This document shows positions 1 to 9,630 of a stretch of DNA of 64,000 nt, one piece after another (positions within the stretch are counted from its first letter, which is position 1; every line of letters begins with the position of its first letter). The position numbers and the translations under genes are program-made. The notes under the pieces were generated by a model, which was given only the letters and a program-made list of their open reading frames with translations, ran no database searches and had not been told where the DNA came from. The stretch spans positions 1,736,001-1,800,000 of the forward strand of contig NZ_CP147012.1 of assembly GCF_037126285.1 (NCBI RefSeq). Reading direction: 5' to 3'. This stretch comes from Bernardetia sp. MNP-M8. GTDB lineage: Bacteria > Bacteroidota > Bacteroidia > Cytophagales > Bernardetiaceae.

Positions 1-1349
1 TATTTTAGCTCGTGGTCAGAAAATCTTGCTTTTTTCTCACATAAAGCCCAAGAAATCACAGGCTCTAAAGATTTATCTGGATATTGCTTGATAGCAAAAA
101 AACCTGCATAAAGCTTTAGTTTTTGTGTTTCATTTTTAAAATGATTATTCCAAGTTATATCAATTTCTACTATGCTAGATGGGAAAACATCTGTGGACAG
201 AGTTGAAAGTAGATAATTATTTCCTTCTAAAAACTTATTTTTTATAAAAATCTTTTCTATTTTTCGTATATACGTTTCTTCATCAGTAGATACAGTTTCC
301 CCAAGAGAAAGTATATAAGGAAAGAATTTTATAATCCAACCCGAACTATAATCAGCTCCATAACCTTCCATGTTTTTATAGATGTCTTGCCAAAAAATGG
401 TATTTGTTTTATCATCAAAGACATTTATAAATTCTTGAATAATAGGTTCTAGTTCTACCCTCCAATATTTTAATCCTAATTTATCTAATTCTTTTAGTCT
501 TGAATAAATCAACTCCCAATCTTCTTTTGTTCCTGTAACTGTGATATATGGAATACCACAACCACTTTCTCCTACATATTCAAAGGCTTTTTTGTAAGAA
601 TTGAGTAAAGTTACTTGATAAGCTGTAGTTTGTGTGGGAGTTGTAGTTGAAAATTTAGGAACAAAAAAAGAATAAAAATCTGAATTGGTATATTTTGTAG
701 TTTCATTAGATAAAGAAGAAACTAAGTCTTGCCAATGTCTTCCGTCATACTCTAAACTATCATTTCTGATTACTAACTTCTTAGGTTTATTTTTCTTGAA
801 GATAACTTTCTCTAAAGAATCAAACTTTTCATTAATATGAATAGAAGCACCTTGTGTAATGGCAAGCCAAATAATATCAGGCGAAAGAACCAAAGGGCAA
901 TGTTCATCAAAAGATTTATGGATAGTTTGTAGCAAAACATTATTATAACTGTTTACTAATTGAGCATTTTTATGCTCTTTTGGCATAAACAGAATTTTTC
1001 TGTTTAATTTATTTTCAAAAATATCTTTTCCTTTATTTGTGAGTAAAAATTTTCTAGCTATGTGAACATTATCTACATCAAACCTTTTGCTATTTGGAAT
1101 TTGAAATGAAGTATCACCTAATTCTAACTCTTCAAGTTCGCTTTCGTTCTGACTGTTTTTCTGTGGTATATTTTCTAAATAATCTTCAATACTCATCTGA
1201 GTAGCTAAATTTAGACTGTCTAATTTCTTTACCTTATTTAGACTATCCAATATATTTTGGTCATTATGTTGCTCAACTATTTTTGTCTCAGAATTGCAGC
1301 ACATGAGAAACAATAGAAATGAATAAAGTATATAGATTATATTTTTCAT
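1..1349 (-). CDS. DUF4419 domain lipoprotein, C-terminus beyond window
   Basis: An open frame without stops reads leftward from an ATG at 1349 to the window edge, giving at least 449 residues. The N-terminus is hydrophobic and ends in a Cys pair (FLMCCN, near residues 15-20), which looks like a lipoprotein signal. Around residues 150-290 I see the marks of DUF4419: a 'LSPDIIWLAI' block followed by 'GASIHIN', then 'VPKFSTTTPTQTTAYQVTLL', and 'CGIPYITVTGTKEDW'. The family has no established biochemical role, so none is assigned. The gene is divergent from the transporter at 1774. The 3' end is missing only because the window stops here; no frameshift is visible. Confidence 0.8.
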   Translation of the reverse strand, partial: MKNIIYILYSFLLFLMCCNSETKIVEQHNDQNILDSLNKVKKLDSLNLATQMSIEDYLENIPQKNSQNESELEELELGDTSFQIPNSKRFDVDNVHIARKFLLTNKGKDIFENKLNRKILFMPKEHKNAQLVNSYNNVLLQTIHKSFDEHCPLVLSPDIIWLAITQGASIHINEKFDSLEKVIFKKNKPKKLVIRNDSLEYDGRHWQDLVSSLSNETTKYTNSDFYSFFVPKFSTTTPTQTTAYQVTLLNSYKKAFEYVGESGCGIPYITVTGTKEDWELIYSRLKELDKLGLKYWRVELEPIIQEFINVFDDKTNTIFWQDIYKNMEGYGADYSSGWIIKFFPYILSLGETVSTDEETYIRKIEKIFIKNKFLEGNNYLLSTLSTDVFPSSIVEIDITWNNHFKNETQKLKLYAGFFAIKQYPDKSLEPVISWALCEKKARFSDHELK

Positions 1350-1479
1350 TTTTTCAAAGATTAGGTTCTGCTTTCTTTATATTTTTGGTAAAATATTCTA
1401 TAAAACAAAAATAACATTTCTAAATCAAAAAAATACGATTCTATCCTTATTAAATATTTCATCATTTTTAAGAGTTCTC

Positions 1480-1513
1480 TTTGTTTAATTTCTAAAAATA
1501 ACTCTTACCTTTG
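1480..1513 (+). promoter_or_regulatory. Bacteroidota-type promoter for the leader RNA
   Basis: TACCTTTG at 1506-1513 fits the Bacteroidota -7 consensus TAnnTTTG, and a TTTG at 1480-1483 sits 22 bases upstream as a candidate -33 element. The predicted start of transcription falls just before the first stem of the structured leader at 1522, which supports both calls. Confidence 0.6.
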
Positions 1514-1521
1514 CAGCTCAA

Positions 1522-1685
1522 TTATCAAGAATCTCTTTTCTTTACTTCAACTTGAGTTTAGAAAAGGATAGCAACCTGCATGCGTAAGCAAGGTGCTGCA
1601 ATCGATAAGCCGATATACTTTTTTTTATAAAATTTATACCTTCGGAAAAAAAACGCCTTAGTAATCTAACTAATTCAATAAGGTG
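1522..1685 (+). promoter_or_regulatory. SAM-I/SAM-IV-like riboswitch leader (candidate)
   Basis: The leader can fold into a closing stem P1 (TTATC 1522-1526 with GATAA 1604-1608), P2 (CTTTTC 1535-1540 with GAAAAG 1561-1566) and P3 (ACCTGC 1574-1579 with GCAAGGT 1588-1594). The core 'AGCAACC' followed by 'GGTGCTGCAATC' matches the conserved joining regions of SAM-binding riboswitches of the SAM-I clan. No P4 is present between P3 and P1', which is more like SAM-IV or SAM-I/IV variants. Two further hairpins follow (CCGA 1610-1613 with TCGG 1642-1645; CGCCTTA 1654-1660 with TAAGGTG 1679-1685) and may be the expression platform. The assignment was made by eye and needs a covariance-model search. 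Confidence 0.5.
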
Positions 1686-1773
1686 GTTATCTGACTGCTT
1701 TTTATGCTTTTTTCTCTACCAAAACAGAGTAAAAGAGATTATTGATAATTTTTACAATTAACCAATAATTTCT

Positions 1774-3123
1774 ATGAAAAAAGTAACTTCTACTACAGAA
1801 TCTTCTAATTCTCTTTCTGAAAATTTTATACCTACTTCAAACTGGATTGCACTTATTCCTTTATTTGTTTTTGTAGGTACATTTTTAGGCGCAGGGATTT
1901 ATTTCAATGATTTTTATGCTCTTCCTTCTCCTATTGCTGTTTGTTTAGGCATTTTTGTAGCCTTTGTTTTGCTCAGAATTCCTTTCAAGGAAAACATGGA
2001 TACCTTTTTAAGAGGTTGTGGTGATGAAAAAATCTTGACCATGTGTATCATTTACCTTTTAGCAGGTGCATTTTCAACAATCACAAAAGCAACTGGAAGT
2101 GTTGATGCTGTCGTCAATTTAGGAATCAACTATATTTCTCCAAGTTATTATCCTGTCGGAATATTTTTGATAGCAGCTTTTTTGTCGTTGTCAGCAGGTA
2201 CTTCTGTGGGTGCAATTGTAGCATTGGGTTCGGTTACGATGGCTCTAGCAGAACAAAGTGGGATTTCTGTTTCAATTATGGGTGCTGCTTTATTGACAGG
2301 AGCAATGTTTGGAGATAATCTTTCTGTTATTTCCGATACAACTATTGCAGCTACCCAATCTTTAGGTTGTGAGATGAAAGACAAGATGAGAACTAATTTT
2401 AAAGTTGCTTTTCCTGCTGCTTTAGTAACAGTTATTATTCTGACTGTGTATGGATTTTCTTTAGAAATAGATTCGACTTCCACTTTTGTTTCTAAATCTG
2501 TTTCTTGGATTTTGATAATTCCTTATGTTGTAGTTATTGTTTTATCTTTGGTAGGAATGAATGTCTTTGTTGTTTTATTTTTAGGTGTTGTTCTTTCTGG
2601 ACTGATGGGATTATACTTGAATAGTTTTGATATAATTGGATTTAGTAAAACAACCTACAAAGGTTTTGAAGGAATGAGCGAAATATTTTATCTTTCTTTA
2701 CTTACTGGTGGACTAGCTGCAATGGTAGAAAAAGGGGGAGGAATACAGTTTATTTTAGAGAAAATCAGTAAATTCATCAAAAATCAGCACACAGCTTTAA
2801 TTGGAGTGGCTACTTTAGTAAGTGCCGTTAATTTTTGTATTGCAAACAATACAGTTTCTATTTTGATTTCTGGAAAAATAGCCAAATCATTAAATGATAA
2901 TTATGAAATAGAGCCAAGAATAACAGCTTCTTTGTTAGATATTTTTGCTTGTATTGTTCAAGGACTTTTGCCTTATGGAGCACAGGTTTTACTTTTAATT
3001 AGTTTGAGCGATGGACAAATAAATTATCTTGACCTTCTTACTCAAGCGTGGTATTTACATATTTTATTTATTTTTTCGTTGGGTTTACTTTTTTATAAAA
3101 GTAATAATCCAATTAAAGCATAA
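1774..3123 (+). CDS. NhaC-family transporter, predicted methionine permease
   Basis: This is a 449-residue polytopic membrane protein with about eleven hydrophobic segments. The block 'GDNLSVISDTTIAATQSLG' near residues 180-200 is the NhaC-family signature (Na+/H+ antiporter superfamily). A branch of NhaC-like proteins known as MetT is placed under methionine or SAM regulation in many bacteria and is predicted to import methionine. The SAM-riboswitch-like leader directly upstream suggests the same here. That substrate is inference: sequence alone does not separate antiporters from amino-acid permeases in this superfamily. The gene is transcribed alone and ends at a strong bidirectional terminator. 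Confidence 0.75.
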   Translation: MKKVTSTTESSNSLSENFIPTSNWIALIPLFVFVGTFLGAGIYFNDFYALPSPIAVCLGIFVAFVLLRIPFKENMDTFLRGCGDEKILTMCIIYLLAGAFSTITKATGSVDAVVNLGINYISPSYYPVGIFLIAAFLSLSAGTSVGAIVALGSVTMALAEQSGISVSIMGAALLTGAMFGDNLSVISDTTIAATQSLGCEMKDKMRTNFKVAFPAALVTVIILTVYGFSLEIDSTSTFVSKSVSWILIIPYVVVIVLSLVGMNVFVVLFLGVVLSGLMGLYLNSFDIIGFSKTTYKGFEGMSEIFYLSLLTGGLAAMVEKGGGIQFILEKISKFIKNQHTALIGVATLVSAVNFCIANNTVSILISGKIAKSLNDNYEIEPRITASLLDIFACIVQGLLPYGAQVLLLISLSDGQINYLDLLTQAWYLHILFIFSLGLLFYKSNNPIKA

Positions 3124-3137
3124 TTCAAATAAATGTA

Positions 3138-3171
3138 AAAACCCTAAGGGTCTTAAAGACTCTTAGGGTTT
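3138..3171. terminator. Bidirectional terminator between convergent genes
   Basis: The arms AAACCCTAAG (3138-3147) and CTTAGGGTTT (3162-3171) form a strong hairpin, extended inward by GTCTT/AAGAC. It is flanked by A and T runs and lies between the convergent stops at 3123 and 3181, so it can serve both genes. Confidence 0.85.
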
Positions 3172-3180
3172 AAATAGCTC

Positions 3181-6100
3181 TTAATCTCTCAAAATAGTAA
3201 GCCAGTTTTTATAAGTCTTGTTTCTGTATTTGATTAAGAAATAATACTGACCTGATGAAGCATTTTTTCCGTCCCACTCAAAATTACGGTCTTTACTTTC
3301 GAAGAGTAATGTTCCCCAACGATTATAAATTTCTACACGTTGAAATTGGTCATTACAATCATCTTCTGGAAGATTTGGAATATAGAATGTATCATTTTTT
3401 CCGTCATTATTTGGTGTAAAGACATTAGCAGGTGTAAAATCAAGATTTACAGTTGCATCTTCTACAATAATTGTCAGAATTTTTGGAGTAGAAGCACGCA
3501 AACCACAACGAGTAGTATCTGAAGCTGTAAAGATCACTTTAAATTCTTTACTAAACTCTCCATCTAGTACATCACAGCTTGGAGTCCAAGAAAAATCACT
3601 TTGAAGAGTAGGAAAACCTTCTTTATTTTCATACTGCATTCCCAAATCTGAAAGTATAAAACCAACACCACGAGCAGAAAGCGAAAGTCTATCTCCATCA
3701 ACATCATTAGCAAGTGAAGGAATAATTATTTCCTGTCCTATTTCTGTACGAATAACATACTCATTTGGATTAGATGTAGAATCTACATTTTGTAACTCTA
3801 AAGTAGGAGGCGTGTTTGTTGGATCAACAGTCAAATCAAAACGAACTTTGATAGTATCTGTATAAATAATATCACAGTTGGCAATATCTGTAACAATAAA
3901 CTCAGCAAAATAAGAGGTATCTGCATTCTGAAAACCAAGATTTGAGCATGAAGGCTGCCATGTAAACTCACTTGTAAGAGTTGGCAAACCAAATACATTT
4001 TCAAAATTCATATTCAAATCAGCAAAATTAAATCCGATTCCACTTCCTTCTAAAGACAGGACATTATTATCAATATCTTCTCCTGTTACATTAAAACGAA
4101 CAAATTCATCTACACGAACGGAACGAATATATAAATTTTGAGTAGCATCAAAAGTTAGATTTGCAGAAACTTCAGGTGCATTATTTGGTTTTCTATCATA
4201 TAATAGAATCAACTTTACTCTAACTGTATCACCTAAAGACTCTTGACAATCATTGAAATCTTTAATAATAAAATCAATCAAAAATTCTCTTCTTGGATTT
4301 GATACTGGATTATCTCCCAAATATTCACATAGCGTTTGCCAATCAAATGTACTTTGAATAGGAGCAAAACCACTCACCTCTGGGAAAGTCATATTAAAAT
4401 CTGAAAGCTCAAAACCCACTCCTTGTGCATACAAAAGAACACTATCATTTTGAGCATCAAGTCCCAAAACATCAAAAGAAATAGCATCTCCTACAAAAAC
4501 AGTATCTACAAAAACCTGTTCAATAATATCAAAAGTAGTTATTTCTGGTCTTGCTTCTGGTGCAGTATTATTTGGGTCTGGAGGAAGAACAACTAGTTTT
4601 ACATCAATCTCTTCACTTAATGAATTTTCACATTCATTAAAATCCTTTACTCTGAATTTCAAATTTATTGGAACTCCTATTGGAATATTAGTTTGTTCAC
4701 AGTTTGTATTCCATACAAAATCAGTGGTTAGTATTGGTCTTCCTTCTACTGGTGTAAACTGCATCTGATAGTCTGCAAAATTAAATCCTACACCATTTCC
4801 TGTAATCTGAATACTATCACCATTTGGGTCATTACCTGTAAGAGTAAATCTATAAGAATCTCCTAAAGTAAGGGTATCACAATATGCCATACGTGTAGAA
4901 TCGTAGACAATAGAGGCACGAATAGTAGGTTTTATATTTGGACGAGGAAGCAAAACAACACGCACTGTTGTTTGGTCTGTTGAATCGGCAAGTCCACAAG
5001 CATCATAGTCGGTTACATTGAAGTCCATTATAAACGTTTGTGGATTAAGTGGATTATCTAAATCTTCACAACTTGTCTGCCATAAAAAATCCGAATTTAT
5101 GCTTCCTACTCCTTGTAAAGGAGAATAATTAATATTTCTTCCACTACGAGTAAAATTTTGAGGAACAAAAGCAATACTCATACTATCTCCGTCAGGGTCA
5201 GTAGCTAATGTATTAAAATCAATTATGTCTCCAACAAAAACGCTATCATATACATATTGATTTGTGAGAGCATCAAAAACAAGATTTGTATTAATAATTG
5301 GTGCACGGTTTTGAGTAGTATCTGCTAACACTTTGATTTTCAAACATGTTTCTACTGACTGAACATTATCACATTTACGAGTATCTGTTGTAGTAAAGCT
5401 AACATCAAATGTTTTTTCAGTTTCATTAGGAGCTAAAACATTACAATTAGGATTCCAAAGAACTTGCCCTCTCAAAATAGGGTTTCCTTGTGTTGCTCCT
5501 GTAAAACTAGCTCCTGCTGGCAGACCTGTTACAGCAATATTCAATGGATCTCCATTTGGATCGTCAGCAGTTGTATTAATTGTTAATTGCTGACCTACCA
5601 TTACTTCTTTTATATAACAATTTGTTACTGGGTCAAAAGTAGCATCGGTAACAAAAGTAGGAGGGTCATTTGGAGGATTGCGAATAAGTACATTTACACG
5701 TACTGTATCCAAAAGAGGAACAGCACAGCTATTATCTAAGACAATAAAGTCCATGATATAAGGTTTTGTAAGGTCATTTGGATCAAGAGGACATTCAGGA
5801 AAACAAACATTCAATGAAAGTTCATCACCTTGTCCACTGATATTTCCACCATTTTGTAATAAAATTCCACTTGCATCTGTAAAATTAATTGGTTTTACTC
5901 GTGCAGTAATTACCGTATTTGGGTCAGAATCTGTAACGAAAAGACTTCCACATTTATCTTCATTTGCGTCAAGAATAATTGTAGTTCCCTCTACATAACG
6001 ATTAGGTTTTGCATTAGCTTTGAAAGCTACATTTGGCTTTGTGGCTGTCGGACAATCAAGCACTAAAAGTTGATAATCTCTTCTTACTTCTCCTATTTTT

Positions 6101-6969
6101 ATTCCATTTCTATACTCTTCTACTGCAATTGCAAACACAAAAAGTCCTGTTTGAGAAGCTGTAAGCGAAAGAATTCCATCTTGACCTATTCGCAATGGAA
6201 CACTCCCTGGTACCATATTACTTAGGCTTATCCCTGGTGCAAATTGTACAGTTGAGTAAGGAGCAGAAGTTGGTATTATAGGGCGTGGGTCATTAAATGT
6301 ACTACTACCATTTATTGGAACAGTAAGGCGATAACGCAACTCATCTCCATCTGGATCTGTACCACTAAAATCAAAGAAAAAAGGCTGATTTACACACACA
6401 TAATCACTAAGTGGTGGAAAAATCTGTGGTTCAGAATTGATAAATGATCTTCCTGTTCTGTCTATTAAAGCAGGAAATTCTAAATACATAGTTAGTCCTG
6501 CGGTTTCAGGAGAAATAATATTACTGATAATGTTATTTCTACAACAACGTTCCCAGACCATATAATACCCTTCTTGTTCATTGAAGTTATTTCTATTAAG
6601 TGAAATTTCTCGTGCATAATAGATTCGTCTAACCAAAAGATTACCAATAGCACAATCTGGATTAGTGTAAGGAACAGGAGAGTCAGAAATCAAAGGAATA
6701 TCTAGTTGTAAAACTAATCTGTTATCTTTTTTAGAAAAAATACCTATAGTTGCTGTATTCCCAATTGCACCTGGGTTTCCATTTACAGCATCAAAATATT
6801 TTACCATCCCGATACGATAAACATCTCCTCTAACATGGACAAACTCTAACTCTCCCCCTACAATATGTGTAGCAGAAGCTGAAAAATTTACTAAAAGAAA
6901 TAAAGTAAATAAAAACGACAAAAAAACTATTCGTTTTTTGGATAAAATAGTATAAATCAAATTTTTCAA
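3181..6969 (-). CDS. Giant secreted repeat protein, T9SS type B sorting domain
   Basis: The 1262-residue product starts with a basic, hydrophobic signal peptide of about 33 residues. Residues roughly 430-1170 contain about seven modules of ~105 residues, each with a 'DPNGD' or 'DxDGD' turn, an 'FVWQT..C' strand and a closing 'V.V.L' strand, like cadherin/Ig-type adhesive domains. The last ~90 residues ('VFTPNNDGKNDTFYI', 'VEIYNRWG', 'WDGKNASSGQYYF') are the gliding-motility-associated C-terminal domain used as a type B T9SS signal. It is therefore probably exported by T9SS and held at or released from the cell surface, with an adhesin-like or gliding-related role. The specific ligand is unknown. 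Confidence 0.9.
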   Translation of the reverse strand: MKNLIYTILSKKRIVFLSFLFTLFLLVNFSASATHIVGGELEFVHVRGDVYRIGMVKYFDAVNGNPGAIGNTATIGIFSKKDNRLVLQLDIPLISDSPVPYTNPDCAIGNLLVRRIYYAREISLNRNNFNEQEGYYMVWERCCRNNIISNIISPETAGLTMYLEFPALIDRTGRSFINSEPQIFPPLSDYVCVNQPFFFDFSGTDPDGDELRYRLTVPINGSSTFNDPRPIIPTSAPYSTVQFAPGISLSNMVPGSVPLRIGQDGILSLTASQTGLFVFAIAVEEYRNGIKIGEVRRDYQLLVLDCPTATKPNVAFKANAKPNRYVEGTTIILDANEDKCGSLFVTDSDPNTVITARVKPINFTDASGILLQNGGNISGQGDELSLNVCFPECPLDPNDLTKPYIMDFIVLDNSCAVPLLDTVRVNVLIRNPPNDPPTFVTDATFDPVTNCYIKEVMVGQQLTINTTADDPNGDPLNIAVTGLPAGASFTGATQGNPILRGQVLWNPNCNVLAPNETEKTFDVSFTTTDTRKCDNVQSVETCLKIKVLADTTQNRAPIINTNLVFDALTNQYVYDSVFVGDIIDFNTLATDPDGDSMSIAFVPQNFTRSGRNINYSPLQGVGSINSDFLWQTSCEDLDNPLNPQTFIMDFNVTDYDACGLADSTDQTTVRVVLLPRPNIKPTIRASIVYDSTRMAYCDTLTLGDSYRFTLTGNDPNGDSIQITGNGVGFNFADYQMQFTPVEGRPILTTDFVWNTNCEQTNIPIGVPINLKFRVKDFNECENSLSEEIDVKLVVLPPDPNNTAPEARPEITTFDIIEQVFVDTVFVGDAISFDVLGLDAQNDSVLLYAQGVGFELSDFNMTFPEVSGFAPIQSTFDWQTLCEYLGDNPVSNPRREFLIDFIIKDFNDCQESLGDTVRVKLILLYDRKPNNAPEVSANLTFDATQNLYIRSVRVDEFVRFNVTGEDIDNNVLSLEGSGIGFNFADLNMNFENVFGLPTLTSEFTWQPSCSNLGFQNADTSYFAEFIVTDIANCDIIYTDTIKVRFDLTVDPTNTPPTLELQNVDSTSNPNEYVIRTEIGQEIIIPSLANDVDGDRLSLSARGVGFILSDLGMQYENKEGFPTLQSDFSWTPSCDVLDGEFSKEFKVIFTASDTTRCGLRASTPKILTIIVEDATVNLDFTPANVFTPNNDGKNDTFYIPNLPEDDCNDQFQRVEIYNRWGTLLFESKDRNFEWDGKNASSGQYYFLIKYRNKTYKNWLTILRD

Positions 6970-7054
6970 AATTTTATAAGTTCTAGTTATGATAATATGC
7001 TCAATTAATATCAGAAGGAAATATTTTTATTTATTTTTTCATAAAAATACAATA

Positions 7055-7088
7055 AAAAAACCTTAACAAGACTAGCTTATAAGGTTTT
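7055..7088. terminator. Terminator downstream of the small membrane protein gene
   Basis: AAAACCTTA (7057-7065) pairs with TAAGGTTTT (7080-7088), with an A-run on the left flank that becomes a U-run in minus-strand RNA. It follows the stop of the small gene at 7142. Confidence 0.6.
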
Positions 7089-7141
7089 TAACAATTTGAA
7101 AATATAATTTATAGTATTTTTGAAGCAAATCCTAATAAAAG

Positions 7142-7306
7142 TTAAGATTTAAAAACACTATAAAGAAGATAAATTCCTCCAATAATTATAGCTCCAGTAA
7201 TAACAGTTGTAAATAACGTTCCTAATACAAATCCTATAATAATTTTGATAGCAACAATAGCTACAACTACTAAAACGGCTACTTTGACGGCTTTCATGAT
7301 ATTCAT
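7142..7306 (-). CDS. Small membrane protein, 54 residues
   Basis: An ATG at 7306, preceded by the A-rich stretch TAAAGAAA, opens a 54-codon frame ending in TAA at 7142-7144. The product has two hydrophobic stretches: VAVLVVVAIVAIKIIIGFVL near residues 9-28 and TTVITGAIIIGGIYLLYSVF near residues 33-52. The N-terminus and the last residues are basic, as in small inner-membrane proteins. A terminator hairpin follows at 7055-7088. I do not recognise a family. The transmembrane pattern, the fitting start and the terminator support a real gene, but no homology was tested. Confidence 0.6.
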   Translation of the reverse strand: MNIMKAVKVAVLVVVAIVAIKIIIGFVLGTLFTTVITGAIIIGGIYLLYSVFKS

Positions 7307-7696
7307 AATTTCTTTAATTTAGTTAGTATGTGAAAAGGTAAAAATAATGTTAGTTTAAAGTATTTTTTCTTAAAATCTATTTATGAATTTAAATAGTTTT
7401 GAGTTTGAATTCAAGATACAAAAAATGAATGATTTACCGAAACCGTTCAGGATGTACGTTGTTTAGTTTGTTATACGTGGAAACTACTAAAAAGGATAAG
7501 ATAAATTTGTTTTTTGTTTTAATGTCGTTTTTATTTCAATTTTTATGACTTTCTAATTTGATTGCTTTTCATCAAAAAATCTCACTTTATTCTAAAATAA
7601 CTCAAACAAAACCCTTCTCATCTTAGATATGATATAGAATGCCTAATAAAATTCATTTTTTCATCTACTATTTTTTTACTTTCAATTTTTACAATT
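7307..7696. other. Intergenic region, nothing recognised
   Basis: About 390 bases of AT-rich sequence separate the divergent small membrane protein gene and the 152-residue gene at 7697. I see no reading frame of note, no clear TAnnTTTG promoter and no strong hairpin. Confidence 0.5.
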
Positions 7697-8155
7697 ATGC
7701 CAGCAATGCAAACAACAAATGAATATCTAGAATTGCCTTATGAGGTAGAAATTCTACAACAAAATGAAATTGCTAATCTTTATTGGATTCCAAAAGCGAA
7801 TACAATGGTATGTGAAGCAGTTCACGAATATATGCCACAAGAGGATTTTAAAATTTTATTTACAGAGATATCAAATTATGTAGCCAAATATCGCCCACAA
7901 AACTTTGTTTTTGACAAAAGAGCTTTAAAAGCATTTCATCAGCCTTCTATGGAATGGTATTTCACAGAATGGAAAACAGACATGTCAAAACTTTATGGTT
8001 TGAAAAAGCATCGTAAACTTCTTCCATCTATTACTTGGTTTGCTCTTGCTGTAAAAGCTGGGCGAGCAGAATTAGCAAAAAATCATCCAAATGGAGAATT
8101 TCATAATCTTGATATTCAATATAAAGATTCTGTTTTAGAAGCCATTAACTCATAA
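7697..8155 (+). CDS. Conserved hypothetical protein, STAS/SpoIIAA-like size and pattern
   Basis: The product is 152 residues, soluble, and without signal peptide. Its order of strands and helices ('NEIANLYWIPKANTMVCEAV', then 'YRPQNFVFDKRALKAFHQPS') resembles the SpoIIAA/STAS-like proteins that are common and unstudied in Cytophagales. No catalytic motif is visible. It stands alone, closed by a terminator hairpin at 8187-8226. The family assignment is tentative and no function is assigned. Confidence 0.6.
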   Translation: MPAMQTTNEYLELPYEVEILQQNEIANLYWIPKANTMVCEAVHEYMPQEDFKILFTEISNYVAKYRPQNFVFDKRALKAFHQPSMEWYFTEWKTDMSKLYGLKKHRKLLPSITWFALAVKAGRAELAKNHPNGEFHNLDIQYKDSVLEAINS

Positions 8156-8186
8156 ACTTGGTATGAGTAAAATCTTACAAAATCAC

Positions 8187-8226
8187 AAAAAGTCTTAATT
8201 TAAGTTTTGAATTTAAGGCTTTTTTA
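8187..8226. terminator. Bidirectional terminator
   Basis: AAAAAGTCTTAA (8187-8198) pairs with TTAAGGCTTTTT (8213-8224), with one G-T pair and a T-run. It lies between the convergent stops at 8155 and 8248. Confidence 0.75.
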
Positions 8227-8247
8227 TTTATCTGAAATTAGAGAATT

Positions 8248-9444
8248 CTATATATTTTGCTTTTGCTTTTTTTTCTGTGCTTTTTGCTCATTTTTAAATT
8301 TTCGTTTCTCTCTGTATTTTTTAATTCTTCTTACTGCCATTTCTACTTGCTTCTCTAAATGAATTTTTTCTCTTCTGTTTTTCTGAATCTTCTTTTGTAA
8401 AGCTCTCAGTTGTGTTTCGGGGTTTGGGTACATTATTCTTTGTACCATATCAGCCAAAACCAAAGCCTCTCTCACTTTTGTAATTACCCCCTTAAAACGA
8501 TAAGCTCTAGCAACTTGATTCACTCTTGCTAGTCCTTGAATAGCTCTAAAAGTTCGTAAAAAGGAAACTAAGGGCAACAAAATAATAAACAAATCAATCC
8601 AATTGGCTTTACAATAATCCAGTTTATCACGAGTAACTGAAAACATTAAGATAAATTCGAAAGTAAAAGCAATCCAAATAAAAGCCTGTACAGCTTCTAA
8701 ATACAAACTAATATCAGGCACACGAGCAGCTACCTGTTCACCAACTGTTTTATTCAAATCAATAAACAGAATAGGAATAATCAGAAGAGCAATTCCAATC
8801 ATGGGCATACTAAACTTTGTCTTCAATTCCTCTAAAAGTATGTCATTGCATTTACTCCACTTCCAAAACGGAATCCAGAGCCAATCATTATCCGACAAAC
8901 GCCTTGCTCCCATACGTAAAGGCATAAGAGGAATTGCAATAGTTCTAAATACGAGTTGATTAATAGAAACCTTTAGTCCTTCTTTATTTTTGAGATGGAT
9001 AACATAAAGCAATTCAGCCAAGGGAACTACCATTAAAATTCCATACAAAATAGTCATCTGCCATAATACCCATGGTGTAACTAGTTCTCTTGCTTGAGGA
9101 GAAAAGCTAAACATAATAATAAAACCCATTAACATGAGCATCAGAATACTAAACCAAAACATCAGAGGAGCAAAACGATTTTCAAAAATCTGTAATTTAC
9201 TTATAGATGGAAGCTCTTGACGTATTAAAAGAGGTTCATCTTTCTGTTTATAAATTGCCAAAACCTCATCAATCATTTTACTATACTCATCTACACCTTC
9301 TTGTGTTTCTTGTTCATTGATATTTTCATCATCAAAAAAAACACGCAAACGTAAAAGTTCAGAAGGATTATCTATAGCATTGATTCTTTCTATTAATTCT
9401 TCTTTGGTTGGTAAATGATTGGCTTTATTTGTATTTAATGACAT
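8248..9444 (-). CDS. Membrane protein with a voltage-sensor-like segment
   Basis: I place the start at ATG 9444, which follows an AAAAAGAA stretch. A frame extension to a TTG at 9477 adds 11 unlikely residues and overlaps a probable promoter (TATCTTTA on the minus strand). The product has 398 residues: a charged N-terminus, two membrane segments near residues 95-150, two more near 215-235 and 255-275, then a segment near 290-325 in which Arg recurs ('LRTFRAIQGLARVNQVARAY'). That looks like S3-S4 of ion-channel voltage sensors. The C-terminal ~60 residues are very basic and coiled. I see no K+ channel filter, so the transported ion, if any, is unknown. Confidence 0.6.
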   Translation of the reverse strand: MSLNTNKANHLPTKEELIERINAIDNPSELLRLRVFFDDENINEQETQEGVDEYSKMIDEVLAIYKQKDEPLLIRQELPSISKLQIFENRFAPLMFWFSILMLMLMGFIIMFSFSPQARELVTPWVLWQMTILYGILMVVPLAELLYVIHLKNKEGLKVSINQLVFRTIAIPLMPLRMGARRLSDNDWLWIPFWKWSKCNDILLEELKTKFSMPMIGIALLIIPILFIDLNKTVGEQVAARVPDISLYLEAVQAFIWIAFTFEFILMFSVTRDKLDYCKANWIDLFIILLPLVSFLRTFRAIQGLARVNQVARAYRFKGVITKVREALVLADMVQRIMYPNPETQLRALQKKIQKNRREKIHLEKQVEMAVRRIKKYREKRKFKNEQKAQKKKQKQNI

Positions 9445-9556
9445 TTCTTTTTGTTTTCTGTTTGGGTAAAGATACAAAAAAACGTAAAATAGCTATTCAC
9501 TATTTATTTTCATAAAAGACAGTGTTACCAAATTCTTAATTTTAGACTTTAAAAGT

Positions 9557-9564
9557 TATCTTTG
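9557..9564 (+). promoter_or_regulatory. -7 promoter element of the hydroxyacyl-CoA dehydrogenase gene
   Basis: TATCTTTG is an exact match to TAnnTTTG and lies 66 bases upstream of the ATG at 9631. A -33 TTTG is not clear. Confidence 0.5.
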
Positions 9565-9630
9565 TAGAATAGATAGTATAAATAATACTTATTCAACCAG
9601 TAATTATAAACTGAAACAAACTTTACAAAT

